64,000 nucleotides of DNA from assembly GCA_003864495.1 (NCBI GenBank), contig ML133456.1, positions 1,861,255 through 1,925,254 on the forward strand. Direction: 5' to 3'. Of the stretch, positions 14,286 through 24,700 are shown one piece after another; within the stretch, counting starts at the first letter, position 1, and the number at the start of each line of letters is the position of its first letter. Position numbers and translations under genes: made by a program. The DNA is from Nemopilema nomurai. Its lineage: Eukaryota > Cnidaria > Scyphozoa > Rhizostomeae > Rhizostomatidae. The notes beneath the pieces were generated by a model that was not told where the DNA came from, did no database searches, and was given only the letters and a program-made list of their open reading frames with translations.

Positions 14286-17004
14286 ATGTGGCCCTTTCTA
14301 ATTTTCTTGTCCATTGCTGGTATGTACTGTCACATTTTGAGACTGGATTGTCAAGGTGAAGCAGATTTTCATGTACAAAAAACCGGACACCGTTCTTCGG
14401 AAGACCCAATTGAGAGCCACAGCGGACTGAGTGCTGACAAATGCCGAGAAAGGTGCCTTTTCCATTCTGAATGCCAAGCCATCAACTTCAATGAAGCGAA
14501 GAGTTACTGTGATTTGCTAAACAACTCAACAACAGATGTACGCGCCAACGTGACATTAGTTGTGGATGAAGACTGGGAGTATTGGACAACTAACCATTCG
14601 AGCCGCTTGGTAAGTGAGGAGTTACAACCTGTGAATACAGTATAACCCCATTATTTCAGACTCTCAGGGGACCGGAATAATCGGGAGTCTGACCTATCCG
14701 AATTTCGTTGAGCGTTGCAAACATGACAAATAGATACAGTACTTACCAGAAATCTGTTTAAATAAAACATTGAATTATCCCTTCCACCTATCTACCCACC
14801 CATTCCACGCCTGAAAGTTATCTTTAGCTTGGAATCCAAGCCACGACGCAGGGATGTTTCGATGACGGCCATTCAATAACCATTTTTAACAAGCCTTATT
14901 CAAAACTTCGAAAAAAGCAGTCCCCAGACTTTGCCAGTTGTTTACAACACGGCTAGCTTCCACCTCTTTGTATATTTCCTTTTTATCCTTCATCCAACCA
15001 CACAATGTTTGTTTTGGTTTATCATAATCGCGAATAGCTGCGGCATATTTCATTCCTTTATCAACTTCCTTCATTATTTCTCATTTTTCTTTTACGGTCC
15101 TGGTTTGCATTTTCTGCTTTGACGCCATTTTAAATTATTAAGTTTAGATTTGAACACTACTACAATGCAGCTTCAAACGTTCGAAGTTTTGACGCCCGAA
15201 ATTCGAGACACTCCGACTTAAACGGTGCTTTGTACCGGACGAAAATAGTCCAACTTAAACCGCATCAATCCGACTTAAACCGCATTCAACTTAACGGGGT
15301 ACATCCGACTTAACGGGGTGTATCCGACTTAACGGGGTACATCCGACTTAAACCGCATCCGACTTAACGGGGTACATCCGACTTAAACCGCATCAGACAT
15401 AACGGGGTACATCCGACTTAACGGGGTACATCCGACTTAAACCGCATCCGACTTAACGGGGTACATCCGACTTAAACCGCATCCGACTTAACGGGGTACA
15501 TCCGACTTAAACCGCATCCAACTTAACGGGGTACATTCGACGTAACGGGGTAATACTGTATAACGAATGTGGCCAGCCGCCATTCGGATTTTTGGATTGC
15601 CTACAGGAAGTTCATCACGAATTTTTCTAGGGCAAAGAATTGGACTGTCAAATAGTTAATGAATCTCTAGGATATTGCTTTTCTTTTAAGAGCCATTCAA
15701 GACCATGTATGAACCAAATATACCACGTCATAGCTCCTGCCAGGCACCTCATTTTTATAGATACCCTTGTGTATAAACTTTATTATGTTGCCTTTAAAGT
15801 ACAAAGTAACCTCTTTGTATAGAGGTAATTGGCAGAGGGTTTGTCGTTGAGAAGTTAGGTAAAAGCGGTTAAACAGGAACCCATTATACACTTGCTCTTG
15901 TTCATATGCAAGATAGGCTGTTTTATATGGCTGAGCTCTAGGCATGCTAATCAACAATAAACAGGGAGTCAAGAATCGAAGCAGTTGTTTAACTTCCTCT
16001 GCAACTAACAGATGCTTTTACACAGGTTGGTCCGAACTGCAGGACGTTTGGCAAATGCGGCCCTAAAGAGATTTGCATTGACACCTGCTTTTGCCCTGGC
16101 TACATGTGTTACCCCTGCGATCAGGTCCCATCAGGCTATCACTGTAAGTATTGGACTGAGCTTTACGGGGGTTTTGTTAAAAAAGGAGGCAGTGAAATGA
16201 ATGATTTCTGTGTGTTACAGGGTTTTGAGACAATCAGATCATGGTATTTTGTATGTTATAGAAAAAGAAACCTTTCTCAGATAAGCTACAATTTGGATAT
16301 TTAAAACGCGCACGAGCGTAACAGGATTCAAGAATGCTAAATTGCGAAAGATTTAATTGGGAATAGTATAAACCTTTCTACACTGTTGCGATCTTGAGGT
16401 CATTACATGTTCACCTGCCTTCTGCTCTAGAATCATTTGGAACGCAGCCAAAGATTTTGATCAAATATGTAGCAACATCAATGATTTACCGTGTGACATT
16501 TTACTTCCTTTTCAATATATATGGTCCCTTATTCCGAGATATGACACGGTAGCATAGAGTGGGCTCGTACAATGTTGGTCCTTTGATTTTATATATTTTC
16601 TGATCTGTTCCTCTCCCTTACCTAGGCAATTCTCCCTGCTCCAGCAATCCTTGCATAAATAAGAAGTGTATTGCTGATGGCAAGAAGTATCGATGCAGCT
16701 GCAAGGATGGATTTACAGGAGCTAATTGCGAAAGCGGTTTGAAATTTTGTTCAACTATCGCAGCTTGTCAGACAACCTTTTTGAAATGCCATTAAGATAT
16801 CTAAATATCAGCAATATTCCCCTATCTAATATTTTGCCTCCAATGCTTGCATTGATTCTATAATCTTTTTTTGAAGATATTGATGAGTGCGAAAATGAAC
16901 CTTGTCAAAATGGCGGAATCTGCGAAAACAATACTGGTAGTTACACCTGTAAATGTCTGGTCGAATACAAAGGTACAAACTGTGAACAAGCTTTTAGAAA
17001 GTAA
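14286..17004 (+). CDS. Secreted PAN/Apple-EGF-EGF protein, gene a1 (226 aa, 4 exons)
   Basis: Exons: 14286-14609, 16026-16143, 16626-16736, 16877-17004; phases 0, 1, 1 are continuous, giving 227 codons with stop. The ATG at 14286 opens a hydrophobic signal peptide ([12 protein letters not shown]). An upstream in-frame ATG at 14211 is possible, but an acceptor-like TTTAG precedes 14279. Residues about 25-105 form a PAN/Apple domain (CRERC, CQAINF, final W-E-Y-W). Exon 2 is a Cys-rich linker with seven or more Cys, including [11 protein letters not shown]. Exon 3 is a compact EGF domain. Exon 4 is an EGF domain starting DIDEC, the calcium-binding signature. No membrane anchor follows. An AATAAA lies 10 bases after the stop. 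The donor after exon 3 (GTTTGA) is weak. Inferred role: extracellular adhesion or recognition protein; ligand unknown. Duplicate at 39810-42611. Confidence 0.7.
14886..15125 (-). pseudogene. Truncated pogo/CENP-B-type transposase DNA-binding domain
   Basis: On the minus strand a frame begins with ATG near 15125, is broken by TGA after 15 codons and then continues for 62 codons to a stop at 14886. The open part contains [19 protein letters not shown], which has the layout of the psq/CENP-B helix-turn-helix in pogo/Tigger transposases (basic, then STLxxWLKxK-like). The catalytic DDE core is absent, so the element cannot encode its own transposase. The same TGA is present in the second copy. Confidence 0.55.
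15240..15550. repeat. Minisatellite inside the pogo element, copy 1
   Basis: Two related units alternate irregularly: CCGACTTAACGGGGTACAT (19 bp) and CCGACTTAAACCGCAT (16 bp). The array occupies the right third of the transposon and ends inside the right terminal repeat, whose ACGGGGTA core it shares. It probably grew from the subterminal repeat. Confidence 0.85.
15561..16025. other. Intron 1 of gene a1, downstream part
   Basis: About 470 bases between the transposon and exon 2. No exon with matching phase is visible. Short open frames on both strands (15640-15822 and 15697-15972) are present in the duplicate too, but they overlap and have no recognisable similarity. Confidence 0.4.
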
Positions 17005-17013
17005 AAACTGTGG

Positions 17014-17019
17014 AATAAA
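17014..17019 (+). terminator. Poly(A) signal of gene a1
   Basis: AATAAA lies 10 bases after the TAA stop of gene a1. It is conserved in the duplicate at 42621-42626. It supports ending gene a at the second EGF exon rather than splicing onward into the gene b modules. Confidence 0.6.
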
Positions 17020-18460
17020 GATAAAATGGAACAGAGTAACACTTACCTTGCCTGTATTTGTGTGGCATAAAAAGTTAACTGGTTATGGACAATCACTAGT
17101 GTAACGCAATAACTGTTAATCTTGAGTAATTATCGTGCACATTTGCATTCACAATCACTTGTAAGTAAGATATCAGACCACTTAAAGCAACTCTCATCAA
17201 TCCTGGATTTGAGTGACTAGAAGGGCCAGGCTCATATACGTGCTCCGTTTGCCTATCGTGACCATCCCAATTTCCATAATTGCAGGTTTATAAAGTAGTT
17301 GACACACCCAATCAAACTTGCTTCCCTTTCTCTGATACAAGCATGTCCCTCTTTTTTAGAATAGAATAACTCCCGATTCCTAGTACATACACTTCAGTGG
17401 CGTGATTTTCTCAACTGTGTATTCTCATTTTTGAAAAAGGGTAGAGCAAGGTGTGGCTGGGTGGGGATTGATGGAATAGGCGGGATAGGAAGATTTCTAG
17501 GACTAAGAAATGATCTATTATTTAATGTCTAAAATCGCGATAATTTGAACGAATGCAAGAGAATTAACCATAACAAATCAGCCATTAAAGCATATTTTAG
17601 CTATGCCACTGATACACTTTAGTTTTCAACTTTTACTTTGTAGTGTAAAAGATACATAAGTAGATTATACCTAAAGAATGATTCTAACACGTGGCTTTTA
17701 CTGATTGGTGGAAATAATATCATGGGACACCACACAGCGATTAGTAGAAGTAACTGGGTGTTGTTGAATATAGATGTTTCTTTAACAAATTGCATCAAAT
17801 AAAGAATGCATTGATTGCAGAAAGCATTTGTTTGTTCAACAGAAAATCTTTTAGCTGAAATTCGCTTGAAAATATTTGACTGAATCTTGCATAATTCCTG
17901 TGTTGGCTCAGAGGGGTCCTACCGTAAGTCACTCAGTCAGAAGTTTTTGCCAATGTCCTTTTTGCATAGATTCTTCTGAATCCTTATGCTTACAGTTCCT
18001 TTCAGCATTGAATAAGTTGTTCTATTTGAATATACTTTTCCAGCTTTCCTGCCTTGACTGCGCAAACAGAATTATATTAATTATACATAAATGAATTATA
18101 TAATTATCTCGAATTCAATCATTTCACTCTATACTAAGCATTCGGTACTTCTATAATCATATAAATAGTCATCAGATAACATCCAGAATACTTTATTACC
18201 ATTGTTTTCCACAGATTGACGAAGAGAACCTCTACCTGCACATGTCGTAATTGTTGACACGAAATTTTAACAAAATCCATGTTTCTATTAAAGAGTGTTT
18301 GTATGTCTAACTTTTCAGAATGTTTGGCCGGGACACTGACATGTTTTAATGTTTGAATAGTTAAAAGTAAGTTATTTTGCTTCCAACATCATCCTATGTT
18401 AGCCTCGAAATTATCCGCTTATCAATTTGTAAGGAAGACTAAGTAACTTACAAGTAAATT
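17020..18460. other. Intergenic between genes a1 and b1
   Basis: About 1.4 kb with no convincing exon. The duplicate (42627-44066) is collinear, with a few percent substitutions and small indels, as expected of unconstrained sequence. Confidence 0.45.
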
Positions 18461-18569
18461 GCAGCAACGTCGTCCATCTTGCCCAGCCAGACAGCACGAG
18501 AAAGCAGCTGCAACATTCTTAATCAACAACCGGAGGCCAGACATGGAAGTGGGGAAAATCCTCAACAGG
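18459..18569 (+). other. Candidate unassigned exon
   Basis: The segment is bounded by an acceptor (AAATTGCAG) and a donor (CAACAG followed by GTAATG) and stays open in frame 1 (QRRPSCPARQHEK onward). It is preserved with the same borders in the duplicate (44065-44175). It does not look like a PAN or EGF module and I cannot connect it in phase to neighbours. It could be a 5' untranslated exon of gene b. Confidence 0.25.
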
Positions 18570-19551
18570 TAATGATTTGTACATATTGCCGCGGACCTCC
18601 ATTGAATAGAAGAACTGTTTACAAATGTAAAAGGCAGGCTTCGAGCCTCACTGCTCGTCCGGTGTAACATTCAGATGGCGTTTTTCCATTTCTCCCATTT
18701 CTCTTTCTTTTGTATCGGTTTTGTTCGTCTGTTTTGTTCGATTTCCTGAGGGTCCTTAAAAGACAGTCGAAAGGAGGGATTGAAGGGCCAACCCGAGGAA
18801 AAAGCTCTTCGTCCACTTTCCAGAGACGGCCTAGTGGATCATCTACCTAAAGCAAAGATGACGTCAGCATTGAGGTAAGTATTGTATATATTTCTTTTTT
18901 AGTTTTGCTAAGCTTTGAAGGATTAGAATTCTAACAATTGAATTTTTGAGTTTTGTTGCATTAGAATCAGCTTTGCAATAATAATGTCCTTTTTCAACAT
19001 GCCTATTTTTGTACCCGTTAATGGGCTGCATGCTTAGTTCTGCTATAGAAATACCCATTAAGAAGTGAGGCACGCGCTTAAATGTAAGTAAGCTAGAATC
19101 ATTGAGTCGCTTGCGTTTTCATGGCTGTGCAAGAATCTCATGTTACTATGGAAGTAATAGTGTTCTTAGCAGGGCTATTATGCCGAAGATGAGTCCTAGT
19201 GTCACTTTTTAGAGAGGTTTTCTTGAAATGCCATTTTCCCAAAAACATATTTTAACACCTTAGTTTAAAACGTACCCCTTTCAAGTCAGACTTTGGACAA
19301 AGCGCAGTGCAATGTCACACAACGACGTGTCTATAGGTTTGATCAAATGAAAACCGATCATGATTCAACCTGATACCTTGTCGTACTGCGTAGAGTAATA
19401 CCTTGGCATGACAATGACCTGACAATCTATTCCTTGATGTTGCCAACAGTATCCTTAATGAACTATGAGGTTTGCTCTCAGTTAAAGAGATGTCGCGAGT
19501 AGCAATGGCGCCCTATTTCTTGCAGGGCCCTTTTGCCAGTCGCAATTACAT

Positions 19552-20903
19552 AGCAATCAGTTTGCCTCCTGCACGCCCATATACTACGCTTGAGTTGCAA
19601 GAAGGAAGCGATGTTTACTGTCAGCAAAGAGGGCTACCTCGCAAATCTCACTCCAATTGAGAGTCACAAGCACACTGGTCTTGAGCAATGCCAGGCGTAT
19701 TGTTTACACAACGCAAGATGCAAGGCCATCAATGTTAGAACTGAACATCGCCGAATGGATCGCTGTTACCTATTCAACAGATCGGGTTCAGATAAAACGG
19801 ACGTCTTTACTTTGACAAAGGAGAAGCACTGGAGTTATCACACTACAAACTATTCCCATTGCTTTGTGAGTGTTTATTGCCGCTAACGTTGCCTCTTTCT
19901 CTGTTTATGTCGTACGATGACAGAAATAAGCTTGATTTGCACACAAATGTGAACAGTTTAGGCATACATGCGCAATGAAGAAACTTTACTAAATAATTGC
20001 AGGATATTCTCTTGGCGATTTGAAAGTTGTTTTCCATCTGATCTAATAGTGGGCTTCATCGTTTCTAGTTTAATTTCAAATAAAATATAATGGTGCGGGA
20101 AAATGAGTGAAAGAATGAAAAGTAGATATAGGCTAGATTTATTAAACAGCGGATGTAGATGTCGCCTCAAGCATTAGGCCTGTTAAACATTTGTCCAAGC
20201 TTCTCTCCATTAGCTGTTATAGCCACTACTTCCTTCTGCAGATTGTCTCCAGCTGTCAGCAAGGCAGTAATTTCTAATGCCATGAAGATCAGCTTTGCAT
20301 CGACTCGCGTGAATGTCCAGGCTATCGGTGTTATGATTGCAGCAACACACCACCAGGCTACCACTGTATGTTTTCGATGCAGTTCTTGCAATGAACAAAA
20401 GCCCCATTTGCATACTTTTGACGCACCGGGAATGCGAACAGGGGGGATGGGGGAGACAATCGCTCCTTAGAGTTGAGATCAGGAACTTATTTCAATTGCC
20501 CCCTTCCCAATGGGAATTCCTGGTGGCTTCACTTGTATCCAATCCGAGAGCCCAGTTTTGAGAATTTCCCTCCTGAGTCTACTGTGATGGTCGTCATGTC
20601 GATAATTTGATACTCTATCAATTTTCATTGCACCTTCTTTGATATGTTTCAAATTTTTGTAAATTTTGATATGCCTTGAAGGAAACGAAGAATTTAAGTA
20701 GTATTTGCCAGCTAGAATTGTTTAAATGTGCCCAGGTGAAAACATTAGTAATTCAAAGGGGGCTGAAAGTATTTTCTAACCCCTCACAGGCAACCAACGC
20801 TGTGATACGAGCACCTGTCAAAATGAGGGAATCTGCATTGCTCAAGGTGGATATTCGAGATGCTTTTGCCCCCCTGGAACCAGAGGACAAAGGTGCGAGG
20901 CAG
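19552..20903 (+). pseudogene. Degenerate PAN-Cys-EGF gene b1, paralogue of gene a
   Basis: Three modules can be read: a PAN domain at about 19554-19865 (CQAYC, CKAINV, W-S-Y-H), a Cys-linker exon at 20242-20365 and an EGF exon at 20790-20903. Phases 0, 1, 1 match gene a. The region before the PAN domain still resembles the end of the gene a signal peptide (HILRLSC against HILRLDC), so this is a duplicated first exon. However, a TAG at 19551-19553 cuts it off from any start. The linker exon has an in-frame TAA at 20275-20277, where gene a reads Lys just before the Cys. The final EGF exon present in copy 2 is missing because the duplication ends first. It could instead encode a short PAN-only protein ending at the TAA, but no start codon was found for that. 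Confidence 0.55.
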
Positions 20904-21389
20904 GTGGGATGTTCAAATAAGACAAGGTGTATGATGTAAAGCGTATAGCATGAATATGGATATAGATGAGACATAAGGTATAAAATGATAAACATAGTCA
21001 ACTTATATACATGTTTAAAATAAAAAACAAAATCGAAGATAAAAGGAAACATTAGAAGTTGGTAAAGAGGAAGAGAAAAAAAAGAATTTTAAGCAAGTAT
21101 AAATCTGGGCAACAATAGCTTTATCTGGATAGAAAACAAGTTGTCTTTCTTTGTGTGGCCTCGGGTGGCCACGTCTTCCAGAATTTTTGGCCGCCCCTTC
21201 ATCCCCCCCCCCTGTCATTTCTAAGAAGATTTCTCTTTATTGGTTAATGTTTCCAACCATACGTTTTATATGTAGCTTTTGATGATAATTGATCGGGCAT
21301 TTTTTTAAACCGCCGCATGCATTAATTCTACACATCAAAGGTGTTATTTTATAAAACAAATTGTGTCCATTGACTACAGTCTCAGGGCT

Positions 21390-21716
21390 CGCTGTGATTG
21401 GCCCCAGTTTTCTCAGATTAGAATCGCTCTTGTAGAAAACGGATACTGCTACTTGCTGAACTGTAAAAAGACTCTAGTTTGCCATATGGTGAGAGAAATT
21501 CTTAGCCCAAGGCTACCAATCTGCCTCGTAAGTGCACTACAGTCGTGAGGCAATTTTCCATCTACTTTGTCTCTCAGTTCGATCATATGTTCACGATCTC
21601 CATTAATTTCTATTACCATTGCAGTACCATTTTACTGAGGCACTCTATTAGAACATTATTGCGAGGATGATCATTTGAAATCCGGTTTTGTAATTGCATT
21701 CAAACTTTCATTTCAG
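21390..21716. other. Junction between segmental duplication and helical-protein gene
   Basis: Copy 1 of the duplication stops near 21390, and sequence with no counterpart in the second copy begins. An open frame of about 40 codons with four Cys (21380-21483, CDWPQF and CYLLNC) could be an exon of an unidentified gene. Its phase does not fit the first helical-protein exon at 21717. Confidence 0.35.
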
Positions 21717-24700
21717 TGAAATCTGTTTGGATGCCTTTTATCAATTGCCCGACAACTCTTCGTCAGTCGATTTTGGACCAGTGGTGCAGTACCTTTATTC
21801 CACTGGCTTTGCACCAGATATTCTTGACCATCTGTGTGGTCTTTTCACAAAAGGCTTTAGTCGATCGTCAAATTTGAAGAAAAAGGTAGCAGTTTTCTAT
21901 AGGCTGCAATATTTCATTTCACTTGTTGTCCTACAAATGCCAGCCTACTTCACCACGATGTGGATAAGCCAAATTTTTTCGGTTTTTCTAAATCACCGTT
22001 TAAAAGTAAGGATGAATACTTTACCACTGTAATTTATTATCTATAGGCAAGCTTTGCATAATCCATATCCAGTTTTTTATTTAGATTCGTCTTGTAACAG
22101 TTAGTTCTGCGCTGGATAGAAAATAATATATGAAATATTTTCATAGTATATTCCAACCTTTTTGTTTTTCATTCCTACCTGAGAGTTTGAGGCTTATTAG
22201 ATTCACTGAGCATTTGCCAACAGCAACTTCATCATGCTGCTGGAACACCATGGAACAAAATCAGCATACATGCTATTATGTATAATGGATATTTTTAGCT
22301 TTTCTAAGTATTACTGAGAACGGACTTTTTTTCTTAGCAAACTCGCAAGAAGGGCAAAGGGAAGCCCAAAGAAGCTCAGTCAATTCGCCTTGCTGTTGAA
22401 ATGTTGTCATGGATTCTGGTAAGTTGCCTAAATTCAACTAGGAACTATATTCAGATTTGGTATTAAGTTGCAATGTTTCCGAGTCAGGATGTACAGAAGT
22501 GAGGAATATGTTCTCTTTGCAACCGGAAGGCTATCGGGTTGTCTGAAGTGAATGCAGATTTGATGAAGGATTGCTTTTAGCTGGATTTTGCGTGTTATCA
22601 GCTTCTGTTTTGTTCAGGAACATGCATCAACCCGCGATGCCATCTTGGGAGAGAAATGCGAGGAGCTTTGTTGTGTTCTGAAGTCTTCAATGGTTTGTAT
22701 ATGCTCGTCCATTGTAATACTATATTTGAATATTTAGAAGAGGCCTTACAGGTGCAAGTACTTAGCAACAATCTAAAGTCGATAATCAATTTTGTCTGCT
22801 ACAACTTTCTAAGCGTATAAACGTTGATACGCTCCTTCTCCTATGTAATAATCTAATTGATCCAAAAAATCGTCGCATTTTCCTGTTTATATATATATTC
22901 GAAGATTGTTGCACAAACATGGCAGTTGATATAGCTAGGTCTGATTATCATGATTTAGTTTTTCTTTCATGATATTTCATCCAGTTTGTTGCCTGTATTT
23001 GATTAGTTAATGTCAAAGTCCTTTGGGATGAAGGCAACTTTGGAAACGGCCATTAATCGTCTGCATATGTTATCTCAACAATCCTATTTATGGTTCAGTT
23101 TCTTTTGGGCATTATTTCTTTTCACCAAACTCGCTAGGCAAGCCTTGAGGCTGTGTTAAAAGAGACTGAAGAGCAAAGATTGAAATGCATCCAAGAAACA
23201 GGGGATTTATTGGCCCAGGCTCTCACGTTGTTCTTGCGACTCTGCATACACTTAGAAGGAAGGGTATGACGATTTGAATCCTTTACCATCCTTCTTTACC
23301 ATCTATTTTGATTTTTATAGCTCGTTTGTTGATCTACAAATACCTTTTTGCAATTGTTTATGATATCGTTTATCTTTTCCCTTTCATTTGTTCTTCATTT
23401 TAATCTATTTTTCATTAAAATTGATCCCAATGTTGACTGAGTTTCTACGAAAAAACCTTCAGGCAACGTTCTGGTATTGGCCTTTTTTAGAAAGAAAATC
23501 TCTTCGAACAAAGCATCAGCGTTGTTGATGAAGTGGTGCATGTCTTCCAGTGGATGTGCCGCATTTTACTGCCAGAGCTTGATAAATATGGGTAATCAAT
23601 GCATCGAACTTCATTTCCTTTTTATTTTCTTCTCATAGTGGAAAACCTGTAAAATTCAATGCCAACTGTGCAATTTCAATGCCATTCCCATAGTTTTCAT
23701 TTAGCATACAAAGCTATTTGTCAGTTGAGAACTTCTCTTCAAAAATGACCATCAATTAACATCAACAAGAATCGCAGTTATTGTTGCTTGATTTCTCCGG
23801 TCTGATATTGACACCAACATGCTACGATTGTTCTGTCCTTTTCTAGAATCGAGTTCCACCTGAGTCTCTTATTGTGAGTCGGATTTGAGATTTCTTTTCC
23901 GTTCGTTTCAGGGGGACAAATTTGGAAGAAGCCGCGTCGAAGCTTATTGGAAAAATGAAAGGCAAAAAACGCACCCACTCCGATTCAACCGATAAACATT
24001 CAGGAGTTTTTATCTTGCAACTTCTTCAGGTCTTTCTGCCTTTATGAATATTTTAAATTTTCTAAAGCAATTAAGATGGAGAATAACATATCCAATTAAT
24101 TCTAAATTGTTATATGAATTTTTGACTGACTGCATACTATCGTTGGAGATGATACATGCCAGTTTTTTCGTTTTAGAATCAATTAGAAATTGTTTCAGAA
24201 GTGATTAACCTTGGAATGGGTTCTCCGCTATTGAACAATCAACTTACGAAATTTATTGAAGCCATTTCCGGCCATGGTAAAATATATATTTTATCTTCAT
24301 CTATGAAAGTCTTTGTTTCCTGTGGAAATTTTTCACCAAATCTAGGCCATGAAACATAGGCTGATAGTGATTAGGTAATGTACAGCTTTATCTCCTCAGT
24401 GCCTCCACCAACCAATGTATTGCCGTGGCACCTTGCTAGATGACGTCACGCACTCTAAAAACAGCAATAGACTACAGATATCTTTATATTTAATTCTTGA
24501 AGCTAAGTTAAAGCTTATAGTGGAATTTGATTTTTCTAGGTATCGTTTAGACAGGTAACAGCTAGTGTAAGAATCGATGCCCCTTCCTTCATTCTTCTAA
24601 TAAACTGCTTTTCATCTGGCAGTCTCTTCCATTTATATTGTTCCTGACATGATGCGTTCTGCCTGCGACATGACACAAGCAAGATCACTTTGCCGAGATC

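Larger units (their letters stand above)
14638..15558. mobile_element. Non-autonomous pogo/Tigger-type DNA transposon, copy 1
   Basis: The terminal inverted repeat is CAGTATAACCCC at the left and, read inward from the right, CAGTATTACCCC (one mismatch). TA dinucleotides flank both ends, as expected of Tc1/mariner-superfamily insertions. The subterminal sequence (GACTCTCAGGGGACCGGAATAATC) is of the pogo/Tigger kind. Inside are a minus-strand remnant of a pogo-type transposase N-terminus and a minisatellite. It lies in intron 1 of gene a1, only 28 bases after the donor. The same insertion is present in the duplicate, so it predates the duplication. Confidence 0.75.
13302..21390 (+). repeat. Segmental duplication, copy 1 (about 8.1 kb)
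   Basis: This block, from the motif GAAGAAACAATCGACATTACG to about 21390, recurs in direct orientation at 38823-47025 with an offset of 25.5-25.6 kb. It carries the end of the repeat array, PAN/EGF gene a, the pogo element and PAN/EGF gene b. The right edge is visible where ACTACAGTCTCAGGGCT in copy 1 stops matching ACTACAATCTCGGGATT in copy 2. Confidence 0.9.

Noticed and set aside
15240..15550. CRISPR-like array
   Set aside because: The repeats are adjacent without unique spacers, lie inside a eukaryotic transposon and have degenerate units. It is a minisatellite.
18619..18816. A minus-strand frame of 65 codons near 18.7 kb
   Set aside because: It is basic and low-complexity, partly lies in the zone of candidate exon and intergenic DNA, and its conservation in copy 2 is explained by the recent duplication.
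20159..20470. A 103-codon frame covering the gene b linker exon
   Set aside because: It reads the Cys-rich exon in the wrong phase. The phase matching gene a gives the recognisable Cys pattern, with a TAA.
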